64,000 nt of DNA from an uncultured Succinivibrio sp. (lineage in GTDB: Bacteria; Pseudomonadota; Gammaproteobacteria; Enterobacterales; Succinivibrionaceae): assembly GCA_934218695.1 (NCBI GenBank), contig CAKQDA010000011.1:6922-70921 (forward strand), in the 5' to 3' direction. Below are positions 8,658 to 15,521 of this stretch, piece by piece; the stretch's first letter is position 1; every line of letters starts with the position of its first letter. A model generated the notes under the pieces. It was not told the origin of the DNA, made no database searches, and saw only the letters and a program-made list of their open reading frames with translations. The position numbers and the translations under genes are program-made.

Positions 8658-9119
8658 ATGAAATTAAGAAGACTGATTACTGTTTTAGCGGTATCCGTGT
8701 TGCTGCCGGTAGCCCTGTGTTCATGTTCCTCCGTATCTTTTATGAAGAATTTAACCATGACAGATGATGGTGTACACAAACCTTCTGAGTATCCGGTCTT
8801 AAGAGCAACAGGTTATGCGTCAATTTCCCGTCAGCCTGGAGCTACTGATGCAATCAGACAGATCAAGGCAATGAGAGCATCTAAGATTGAAGCCTACAGA
8901 GAATTATCTGAACAGGTTAACGGAATTTATATCAGAGCTACCGATACCTTAAATTCAAGTAATGTTGAAACCTATAACTCTGTAAAGTCGGAAGTTGACG
9001 GTTTTGTACACGGAGCTCGAGTCATAAGACAGTATGCTGTGGGAGATACCTACGCAACAGAGCTCGAGCTTGATACCAGGGTGATCTACGATCTTTACCA
9101 GATGCGTGGTGCGATGTAG
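8658..9119 (+). CDS. flgP: Flagellar outer-membrane lipoprotein FlgP
   Basis: A 153-residue lipoprotein of the LPP20/FlgP family. The signal peptide reaches a lipobox-like LCSC, followed by RATGYASISRQPG, a helical stretch with KIEAYRELSEQVNGIYI, and a final beta segment. In Vibrio and Campylobacter FlgP forms an outer-membrane-associated basal disk. A strong Shine-Dalgarno sequence (AGGAGG) precedes the ATG, 8 bases after flgO; flgN follows after 9 bases, so the three are probably one transcript. Confidence 0.92.
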   Translation: MKLRRLITVLAVSVLLPVALCSCSSVSFMKNLTMTDDGVHKPSEYPVLRATGYASISRQPGATDAIRQIKAMRASKIEAYRELSEQVNGIYIRATDTLNSSNVETYNSVKSEVDGFVHGARVIRQYAVGDTYATELELDTRVIYDLYQMRGAM

Positions 9120-9128
9120 GAGAGAATT

Positions 9129-9602
9129 ATGAATACCTCAAGATTTGTTTTTAACAAAACCACTCCACAAAACACAGTACGTCCGCTTAATGACTACCTG
9201 GACGGTCAGAAAGAGATTTTGGAAAAGCTTGAAAAAGTAATTCAGGCCGAGTATGAATCTTTAAGAGACAGACATCTTGAGAACCTGAAACCTCTGTCTG
9301 AAATGAAATCAGATCTGATGTTAAAGCTACAGTCAAATGATCAGAGAATAAAACTGCATCCTGATGTGGAAAAACTGCATACTGAGTTTTTACCAGAGGT
9401 TACCATCATAAAGAATATGATGAAAAAATGTCAGTTCAGAAACGAGATCAACGGAAAACTCATTACCATGTGCATGCAGTCTGCCAACAAACTGCAGGCA
9501 GTGCTTCTTGGAGTTCGTGATGTCGTAACCCGCAATATGACCTATACAGCAAAAGGCTATGCCACAGCACGCGGACCTTCACGCCTGTCTGTAGATGCCT
9601 GA
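9129..9602 (+). CDS. flgN: Flagellar export chaperone FlgN
   Basis: Cytosolic chaperone for the hook-filament junction proteins FlgK and FlgL. The 157-residue protein is helical and charged, with the FlgN-type segment CQFRNEINGKLI followed by an amphipathic helix (about 98-135) and the low-complexity tail seen in the family. It is third in flgO-flgP-flgN and ends in an intrinsic terminator. In Vibrio flgN adjoins flgM; here three unrelated genes intervene. The assignment rests on family pattern and context, since FlgN sequences are poorly conserved. Confidence 0.82.
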   Translation: MNTSRFVFNKTTPQNTVRPLNDYLDGQKEILEKLEKVIQAEYESLRDRHLENLKPLSEMKSDLMLKLQSNDQRIKLHPDVEKLHTEFLPEVTIIKNMMKKCQFRNEINGKLITMCMQSANKLQAVLLGVRDVVTRNMTYTAKGYATARGPSRLSVDA

Positions 9603-9607
9603 TTTTT

Positions 9608-9672
9608 AAACAGCACTTTCAGTCTTATTTTAAGTCTGTAAAACTTATAAATATCTGAGTGCTGTTTTTTAT
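9608..9672 (+). terminator. Terminator of flgO-flgP-flgN
   Basis: A 10-bp perfect inverted repeat (AAACAGCACT / AGTGCTGTTT) with a 40-nt loop is followed by TTTTATTTTTC. Confidence 0.7.
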
Positions 9673-9779
9673 TTTTCTTTAAATATCAATAAATTCCCTC
9701 AAACCTTTTCTTAAAATTTCACTTTTTGCCAGTAATCTTCAAAGTCATGAAAATTGTCTTAGTACAATTTGTTCACGCA

Positions 9780-9889
9780 ATTTGAGCGGGGCGCTGGTTT
9801 TCAGTAGCTTCAGCACAGTGACTGTTCTTCATGAACTGTTATCTGTGCTGCAGTTACAGCAGACTCAAATCTCCAGGAAAGTTTTTTTT
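9780..9889 (+). ncRNA. Candidate structured RNA element upstream of the SSB-like gene
   Basis: A 7-bp closing stem (ATTTGAG at 9780-9786, CTCAAAT at 9864-9870) encloses three possible hairpins: CTG/CAG at 9794-9804; a long one with CAGCACAG (9811-9818), an inner GTTC/GAAC and CTGTGCTG (9843-9850); and a short one using the bases after it. A T run follows at 9882-9889. It matches no riboswitch or small RNA that I recognise. It ends 53 bases before the next ATG, so a leader-RNA or phage-type regulatory role is possible. Confidence 0.4.
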
Positions 9890-9922
9890 CATAAAGAAAA
9901 CTCAAGACTGTAAAACTGAATC

Positions 9923-10285
9923 ATGGACATCAATAAAGTTTATTTAACAGGAACAGTAAACTCTGTCACCTGTAAAGCACAAAGAAACTCTTTTAAGCTT
10001 ATATTCAGTATTAAAACAGAAGACAGTAATGCAGACTGTCAGAAGAACATTTCAGCTCTTGGAAAATCACCATCTGAAGATCGTTCTTTATATGCTGATT
10101 ATCACGAGGTATATCTGTTTTACAGTAATGATGAAACTGAACAGAAGAGACTTTCTCAAATTGTCAGATGCGGAAACAGAGTTTCTGTATTCGGACAGCT
10201 GCGTAATTTCAGAATAACCGATTCTCTAGGAAAAGTCGCCGTAACCAGCAAAGTTATAGCCTATAAAATCAGATTAGGGGCATAG
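9923..10285 (+). CDS. SSB-like OB-fold protein
   Basis: A 120-residue protein resembling single-strand DNA-binding proteins of the SSB/PriB superfamily. It opens with MDINKVYLTGTVNSV and has the central strand pattern YHEVYLFYS and VRCGNRVSVFGQLRNFRI expected of an OB fold. It lacks the acidic C-terminal tip with terminal Pro-Phe used by housekeeping SSB to recruit partners, so it is more likely an accessory or phage-derived form. It lies 32 bases before a CobS-like ATPase on the same strand. Start ATG 9923 follows a T-rich stretch with no clear Shine-Dalgarno. The exact function is unknown. Confidence 0.62.
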   Translation: MDINKVYLTGTVNSVTCKAQRNSFKLIFSIKTEDSNADCQKNISALGKSPSEDRSLYADYHEVYLFYSNDETEQKRLSQIVRCGNRVSVFGQLRNFRITDSLGKVAVTSKVIAYKIRLGA

Positions 10286-10317
10286 GCGACAAATTTTAAA
10301 TTAACCAGGAAAAGCAA

Positions 10318-11418
10318 ATGATGTTTAATGTAAATTTAAAAAAGGTGTTCAACTCTGACAGAATTGTCGTTGAAGAGTGCGATCTAGAACCGAGCACCCT
10401 TATTGAGCATATCCCTAATCTGGACAGAAATTATGTATTTGAACTTAATGTTTTAAATGAGGTTCTGCTATACCTTATTTATCCTTTCAAGGACTGTCTT
10501 TATATCAGCGGACCGTCAGGATGCGGCAAGACCACACTTCTTTTACAGATTGCCGCAAGACTTAACTGGGGTGTGGAGCAGATAACCCTGTCAAACAAGT
10601 GTGAGTCTTTGGATCTTATCGGTCATACCACTTTAAAAAGGGGAGAGCTTGTTTATGAGTATGGTCCTTTAACCAGAGCTATGCTCTATGGAGAGATCCT
10701 GATTTTAAACGAGATAGACCTGATGTCTCCAGGAGACCTTTCTGTTCTTAATGATGTACTTGAAGGAAAGCCTTTAACGATACTTGCCAATAACGGAGAG
10801 GTTATAAAACCTCATCCTCAGTTTAGAGTTATTGCAACAGCAAACACCAAAGGATTTGGTGATATGACGGGCTTTTACAATGGCGCAAGATTACTTAACC
10901 AGGCTTTTCTTGACAGATGGCGTTTTATCGAAATGAGCTATCCTAAACCAATAGTTGAGCTTGAGATGTTAAAGAATAACTTTCCAAACTTAACTACTGA
11001 AATGAGCAGGAAGTTACTGCATTTTGCTCATGATCTTAGAAATGTGGTAGAGCAGGGGCTTGAAAATGGTGTAAGGCAGATTTCGGCACCGTTTTCCACC
11101 AGAACACTTTTAAAAATTGCCGCTTTACTGTCTGTAGACACTCCATATACAGTTCATAAGATTATCAGAATGTGTTTTGCATTAAGGCTTCCAGATGTGG
11201 AGCATGAGTACGTAATGAGACTGTGCAATGATATCTTTGGCCATGAGAAGCAGACTTTAAAGGCAACTCAGAAAAGTGACCTTGGCAATGCTCTTGCCCT
11301 TGAAGAGAAAAAGGCGGACTTAGAAATTGAATCAAAGCCTGATCCTGAGGTCAGTGAAAACAGGACAGAAAAGAAAAGCAGAAAACGAGTTAAAAATACG
11401 GCAGCAAAGGGAAACTGA
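10318..11418 (+). CDS. CobS/MoxR-like AAA+ ATPase (AAA_5)
   Basis: A 366-residue AAA+ ATPase. Walker A GPSGCGKTT is at residues 65-73, Walker B ILNEIDLMSPG near 130, followed by the MoxR/CobS hallmark ATANTKGFGDMTGFYNGA and the arginine-containing LDRWRFIEMSYP. The last 50 residues are Lys/Glu-rich and probably disordered. Such ATPases usually act with a von Willebrand A partner, and CobS proper with CobT, but neither is present here. The only likely operon mate is the SSB-like protein. A Shine-Dalgarno (AGGAAAA) precedes ATG 10318. Cobalamin synthesis is unlikely; a phage or plasmid origin is plausible. Confidence 0.75.
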   Translation: MMFNVNLKKVFNSDRIVVEECDLEPSTLIEHIPNLDRNYVFELNVLNEVLLYLIYPFKDCLYISGPSGCGKTTLLLQIAARLNWGVEQITLSNKCESLDLIGHTTLKRGELVYEYGPLTRAMLYGEILILNEIDLMSPGDLSVLNDVLEGKPLTILANNGEVIKPHPQFRVIATANTKGFGDMTGFYNGARLLNQAFLDRWRFIEMSYPKPIVELEMLKNNFPNLTTEMSRKLLHFAHDLRNVVEQGLENGVRQISAPFSTRTLLKIAALLSVDTPYTVHKIIRMCFALRLPDVEHEYVMRLCNDIFGHEKQTLKATQKSDLGNALALEEKKADLEIESKPDPEVSENRTEKKSRKRVKNTAAKGN

Positions 11419-11475
11419 CAGAATTAAACTTTCTTTTAGGTATCTTTGTAGTTAACGTTTCATCTGTGAAGGTTA

Positions 11476-11505
11476 AAAGCACGATCCGTAAAATCGTGCT
11501 TTAAA
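11476..11505 (+). terminator. Terminator after the CobS-like gene
   Basis: AAAGCACGAT / ATCGTGCTTT, a perfect 10-bp stem with a 7-base loop, about 60 bases after the stop. The T tract is short. Confidence 0.6.
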
Positions 11506-11656
11506 TTAGCTTGCGATACCTCTTTTGAAAATTTTACGCTTCTGTATTTTCAGAACTGAACCTGTTTTTCTTTATGATGTGTAGAAATGGTACTAAATCA
11601 TCTCTATTTGATCTTATAAAAACAGCAGTGGATAATCAGAGCCAAGAGAGGTGGAT

Positions 11657-12529
11657 ATGCAACGAAAACTGATACTGGCCCACATATGTGCTGTGATTGT
11701 GATACTGTTCTGGGGTATGACCTTTGTAAGTTCAAAGGTGCTGCTAAAGGATTTTACTCCTGTGGAGATCCTGTTCAACCGTTTTGTCATTGCCACACTG
11801 ACACTGCTTCTTTTAGCTCCTAAGGCTCTGAAGTTCATATCCTGGAGAGTTGAACTGTACTCTGCTTTCTGTGGATTTTATGGTGTAACAATTTACTTTG
11901 TATTTGAAAACAATGCCTTAAGATTCTCCAATGCTTCAAACGTAAGTCTGATTGTATCGACTGCACCTTTGTTTGTGGCTATTCTGAACAGACTTACAGA
12001 CAGAAACGCAAGACTTGGAAAGTACTTTCTTTTAGGATTTTTCATTGCAATGTCAGGTATTGCCTGTCTGAGTTTTTCCTCATTAAGTCTGCAGCTCAAT
12101 CCTGAAGGTGATCTGATGGCGTTAGGCTGTGCTGTTGTGTGGGGACTGTACAGTGTCTATGTGGTAAAACTGCACAGACTTGGTATCAGTACCATGGTTA
12201 TGACGATTAAGTCATTTTTCTATGCGGTGCTGTGTACTGTGCCCTGCATGTTTTTTTATGGATATGACTTAAAGCCGGACTGTCTGTTAAAGCCAGTAAA
12301 CATCGTAAACTATCTGTTTCTTGCGGTTCTGGCCTCATCATTGAGCTTTCTTATCTGGAACAAGGCCATAGCCTATCTGGGATCGGTAAAAACGAATGTC
12401 TATCTGTATGCAACTCCTGTGGTAACGGCAGCAGGAGCGGTGATCTGCATAGATGAAAAAATCACAGTCTATCTTCTGCTTGGTATGGTATTGTCGATTG
12501 CGGGGCTTGTGATATCTCAGAAGAACTGA
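11657..12529 (+). CDS. EamA/DMT-family transporter
   Basis: An inner-membrane transporter of the drug/metabolite superfamily with ten predicted membrane segments in two EamA repeats (about residues 5-140 and 155-288). The substrate cannot be inferred. An in-frame GTG exists at 11651, but GAGGTG at 11648-11653 is positioned as the ribosome binding site for the ATG at 11657, giving 290 residues starting MQRKLILAHI. It is the last gene of the non-flagellar insert between flgN and flgM and shares a bidirectional terminator with flgM. Confidence 0.85.
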   Translation: MQRKLILAHICAVIVILFWGMTFVSSKVLLKDFTPVEILFNRFVIATLTLLLLAPKALKFISWRVELYSAFCGFYGVTIYFVFENNALRFSNASNVSLIVSTAPLFVAILNRLTDRNARLGKYFLLGFFIAMSGIACLSFSSLSLQLNPEGDLMALGCAVVWGLYSVYVVKLHRLGISTMVMTIKSFFYAVLCTVPCMFFYGYDLKPDCLLKPVNIVNYLFLAVLASSLSFLIWNKAIAYLGSVKTNVYLYATPVVTAAGAVICIDEKITVYLLLGMVLSIAGLVISQKN

Positions 12530-12563
12530 GTGGGGCGGAAATTTTTATTTTGCTCATACAGAC

Positions 12564-12595
12564 AAAAAGGTCTCAAATTGCTTTGAGACCTTTTC
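12564..12595. terminator. Bidirectional terminator between EamA gene and flgM
   Basis: AAAAGGTCTCAAA (12565-12577) and TTTGAGACCTTTT (12582-12594) form a perfect 13-bp stem with a TTGC loop, A-rich on one side and T-rich on the other, between two convergent genes. Confidence 0.85.
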
Positions 12596-12626
12596 AATAC
12601 TGTTCTCCTGCAAACAGTATTTAAAA

Positions 12627-12950
12627 CTACCCGAAGATTGAGCTTAACTCATCTTCAGAATCAATCAGCTTGTCAGCTACTGACTCATAATTAATCTTGT
12701 ATGAACCGTCAGAAATCGCAGCCTTCAGTTTTTCAACTTTTGCCTCATCAATGCCTGATGAATTTCTAGCTGCATCAGTGGCCTTTGCTAAGGTTTTGGC
12801 AGAATCAGTCAGTACAACGTCATCAGACTGAACTGCAGCCTTCTTCTGAGCTACAGCGCTCTTTGCCGCACCGGTTGCCACATTCTTGGCAGTAGCAACT
12901 GATTCTTTTATACCGTTATATGAACGGTCTGATAATACATCGATTGCCAT
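12627..12950 (-). CDS. flgM: Anti-sigma-28 factor FlgM
   Basis: Small anti-sigma factor that holds FliA (sigma-28) inactive until it is exported through the completed hook. The 107-residue protein has an Ala/Lys/Val-rich, probably unfolded N-terminal half and the conserved C-terminal FlgM region (SSGIDEAKVEKLKAAISDG then INYESVADKLIDSEDEL) that binds sigma-28. It lies downstream of flgA on the same strand. A sigma-28-type promoter lies between them, and a strong terminator follows. Confidence 0.9.
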   Translation of the reverse strand: MAIDVLSDRSYNGIKESVATAKNVATGAAKSAVAQKKAAVQSDDVVLTDSAKTLAKATDAARNSSGIDEAKVEKLKAAISDGSYKINYESVADKLIDSEDELSSIFG

Positions 12951-13201
12951 GATACTACCCTCAATAAATTCTTTCTCTTCTAGCTTTTAATCTGTTTATG
13001 CTTTACGCATTAATTATTCCTGTTATTTTCTTAACGTCACAGGCCTGATTTTCTTGAACAGATTTTTACAAAAAAATTAAAAAAAAGCAGAAAATTAATA
13101 TTCCATTGAATTTTAACTTTTTTTACCTTTTGCGACAAACAGTTTTTATAAATTATGTTTTATAAATTATGAAAACGTTCTGTCACTGATATCTGATGAT
13201 C

Positions 13202-13227
13202 TTATCGGCAGTGTGCAGATTTCTTTA
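13202..13227 (-). promoter_or_regulatory. Sigma-28 (FliA) type promoter for flgM
   Basis: On the minus strand TAAA (13227-13224), 14 bases, then a perfect GCCGATAA (13209-13202). Consensus spacing is 15, so it is one base short. It lies between the flgA stop and flgM, giving a leader of about 240 bases. Confidence 0.65.
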
Positions 13228-13260
13228 GGCTTTTTTATCGCATTTATAGTGGAATTTTGT

Positions 13261-13971
13261 CTAAAATATTACTCTGACAGTATTTGGACCGGTAACCACC
13301 GCCTGAATAACTTTTTTGGATTTCACATTCTTAACCTGAATCAGGTCATTTACCTTTCCCTCTTCAAGTGCCTGCCCCTGAGTTTTTATTTCCAGATTGT
13401 TAGTGGCGGCTACAATAGTAACAATGTCACCTTTGGCAATTACGCAGAAGTCACTTGCCTTAATCTGTTCGCCAGCTCTGATGTCCCGTCTAGCCTTGCT
13501 GCCTAAAATCATGGATTTGTCAGTAATTACCGCAGAAGTGTTGGTGTTTTCATTAACAAAGGTATCTTCCAGAAGATCTGAAGTGATAGTGCTTCCCTTT
13601 GGAATATTTGCAGCGGCAACAGTGGTTGCTCTTGCAACATTCACTGTTACAGGAACATTAACTGTATAGGGATTGTTTTTTCTAGAACATCTGATCCTGA
13701 CGACATTGCTTTTTTTTATTTCTCCGCCTACAAGCTCTGCTGTAAGGTAACCTGAGCATTTACCTCCGTAATCGCGGTTAGGATCGATCCTGCTTGCTTT
13801 AACCAGATATTTTTTGTCAGTACGGCTGTTGTCAAACTGGGCTAACATATACTGTCTTGCGACGTTTGTCAGAAAATTAGCTTCTTCTACAGTTGCCTGA
13901 CAGATATTAATGCTGATTGCATTAAAGAAAATGACAAGAACAGTCGATACAATTTTTAGCAAGTTTTTCAA
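13261..13971 (-). CDS. flgA: Flagellar P-ring assembly chaperone FlgA
   Basis: Periplasmic chaperone for assembly of the FlgI P ring. A TTG start at 13971 is chosen because AAAGGTGG (13985-13978) lies 6 bases upstream and the product then begins with a normal signal peptide, MKNLLKIVSTVLVIFF to about CQA. The longer frame from 14055 lacks such a site. The SAF/FlgA domain covers about residues 95-235, with blocks ANIPKGSTITSDLLED, ARRDIRAGEQIKASDF and LEEGKVNDLIQVKN. It is divergent from cheV, as in Vibrio. Confidence 0.9.
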   Translation of the reverse strand: MKNLLKIVSTVLVIFFNAISINICQATVEEANFLTNVARQYMLAQFDNSRTDKKYLVKASRIDPNRDYGGKCSGYLTAELVGGEIKKSNVVRIRCSRKNNPYTVNVPVTVNVARATTVAAANIPKGSTITSDLLEDTFVNENTNTSAVITDKSMILGSKARRDIRAGEQIKASDFCVIAKGDIVTIVAATNNLEIKTQGQALEEGKVNDLIQVKNVKSKKVIQAVVTGPNTVRVIF

Positions 13972-14335
13972 AAAAATCCACCTTTGTGAGTTGAAAAACA
14001 ACAGAACTAAACTACACTTTAACGATAATATCACAAATGTATATTCTGATTTCATGTAAAAGAGGCTTACATTTGATTTATGTGATTGTCACTGTTTGTG
14101 AGCAGTAATAGAATTTATGAGTTTATTGAGTATAAGACAGTGACACTATAGAAGTGTTCTGTTAAGAAAATATGTGAAAAAATGCCATTAATCATATCTA
14201 TCTATCAGATTTGACAAAGATGGTGTGACTTGATCCGCATTTTCTCTATTTTCTGTTAGTTTATGTCTAAATTGCTAATTATTCTATAAAATATCATCAA
14301 CAGATTTATTAATAATAAAAAGCAAGGTGAACAAC
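13972..14335. other. Intergenic region between divergent flgA and cheV
   Basis: A 364-base AT-rich spacer. It must hold the flgA and cheV promoters, but I find no sigma-54 element with a 10-base gap and no GCCGATAA box. No convincing small ORF is visible. Confidence 0.4.
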
Positions 14336-15334
14336 ATGATTGGTGTGATGGATTCCGTCAATGAATTGACCGAAGTAGTGGGACAGAACCGTATGGAGCT
14401 CCTGCTCTTTAAGCTCTCAGGTCTACGCCAGCGCTATGGTATTAATGTTTTTAAGGTAAGAGAAGTGCTGCCTTGCCCAAAACTTACAGTCATGCCCAAG
14501 TTACAGAAGTTCGTAATTGGTGTGGCTCACATTCGCGGACAGACAATTTCTGTAATCGATCTTGCCTATGCAATAGGTGGACGTCCATCAAGGGATATTG
14601 AAAAGTGTTTCATCATTATTGCTGAATACAACCGTTCTACTCATGCCTTCCTGGTTTCAAGTGTGGAAAGGATCCTGAATATGAACTGGGACAAGATCAT
14701 GCCTCCTCCAAAAGGTGCAGGTGACAGCAACTACATGACAGCTGTAACCGAAATCGATGGAGAACTAGTGGAAATCCTTGACGTTGAAAAGATCCTTGAG
14801 GAAATCTCTCCTAGCAAACTGGAAAAACAGGATCTTGATGAGGTATATGATGAGGAGTTTGCAAAACTCATCAAGCAGCACAAGCCAAAGGTTCTGATTG
14901 CAGATGACTCAAGAGTTGCCTTAAATCAGGTAACTGCTGCTCTTGAAAAGCTGAACCTTGAAGTGATTAAGGCTCATGATGGTCGCGAAGCATACAACAT
15001 TCTAAGAGAGATGGCATCTAAAGGACCAATCAATCAGCAGGTGGCCCTGGTCATTTCCGATGTTGAAATGCCAGAGATGGATGGCTACACTCTGTGTGCA
15101 TCCATAAGAAAAGATCCTTCATTAAAGCCTGCCTATGTAATTTTACATACCTCTCTGTCGGGTGTATTCAACCTTGGAATGGTAAGTAAGGCCGGTGCTA
15201 ATGACTTTATTCCTAAGTTCAATCCGCTTGAGCTTGCAAAGGCAGTAAAGAAAGGTATTATTCTTACTAATGCTGGAAAGTCAGGTGCTGATCTTGTTAT
15301 GGGTAAGGACGGAAAAGAAAAAACATCCATCTGA
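14336..15334 (+). CDS. cheV: Chemotaxis coupling/adaptation protein CheV
   Basis: CheV joins a CheW-like coupling domain (about residues 15-160) to a CheY-like receiver (about 180-310) and links receptors to CheA. The frame can begin at GTG 14327, but AAGGTG (14324-14329) is a Shine-Dalgarno for ATG 14336 and the product then begins MIGVMDSVNELTEVVGQNR, matching the family's usual start. The phospho-acceptor is the Asp in LVISDVEMPEMDGY, with the acidic pair IADDS near the receiver start. cheR follows after about 190 bases, as in Vibrio. Confidence 0.95.
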   Translation: MIGVMDSVNELTEVVGQNRMELLLFKLSGLRQRYGINVFKVREVLPCPKLTVMPKLQKFVIGVAHIRGQTISVIDLAYAIGGRPSRDIEKCFIIIAEYNRSTHAFLVSSVERILNMNWDKIMPPPKGAGDSNYMTAVTEIDGELVEILDVEKILEEISPSKLEKQDLDEVYDEEFAKLIKQHKPKVLIADDSRVALNQVTAALEKLNLEVIKAHDGREAYNILREMASKGPINQQVALVISDVEMPEMDGYTLCASIRKDPSLKPAYVILHTSLSGVFNLGMVSKAGANDFIPKFNPLELAKAVKKGIILTNAGKSGADLVMGKDGKEKTSI

Positions 15335-15342
15335 TCAAAGTT

Positions 15343-15412
15343 AAAAGCACGGTTCTGTTGAGCACGCAGAACCTAACCTGCAGCACTTATTCTGCTGCAG
15401 GTGTGCTTTTTG
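15343..15412 (+). terminator. Branched terminator of cheV
   Basis: Outer stem AAAAGCAC (15343-15350) / GTGCTTTT (15403-15410) encloses two hairpins, GGTTCTG/CAGAACC and CCTGCAGCA/TGCTGCAGG, a three-way junction ending in TTTT. Confidence 0.7.
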
Positions 15413-15521
15413 ACTGTAATAAAAACAAAGAAAACCAATAATAATAAATAAATGGATTGGACGTGTATTCTATATGGTCCGTTTGTGTGTATTGAACCCT
15501 GTATTTTTAGGCATTTAACAT

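Noticed and set aside
10318..11418. Cobalt chelatase subunit CobS
   Set aside because: There is no CobT or other cobalamin gene, and the C-terminal tail and SSB-like partner do not fit; only the ATPase family is shared.
14215..14245. A sigma-54-like TGG..GCA before cheV
   Set aside because: The gap between GG and GC is 13 bases, not 10, so it does not fit the sigma-54 rule.
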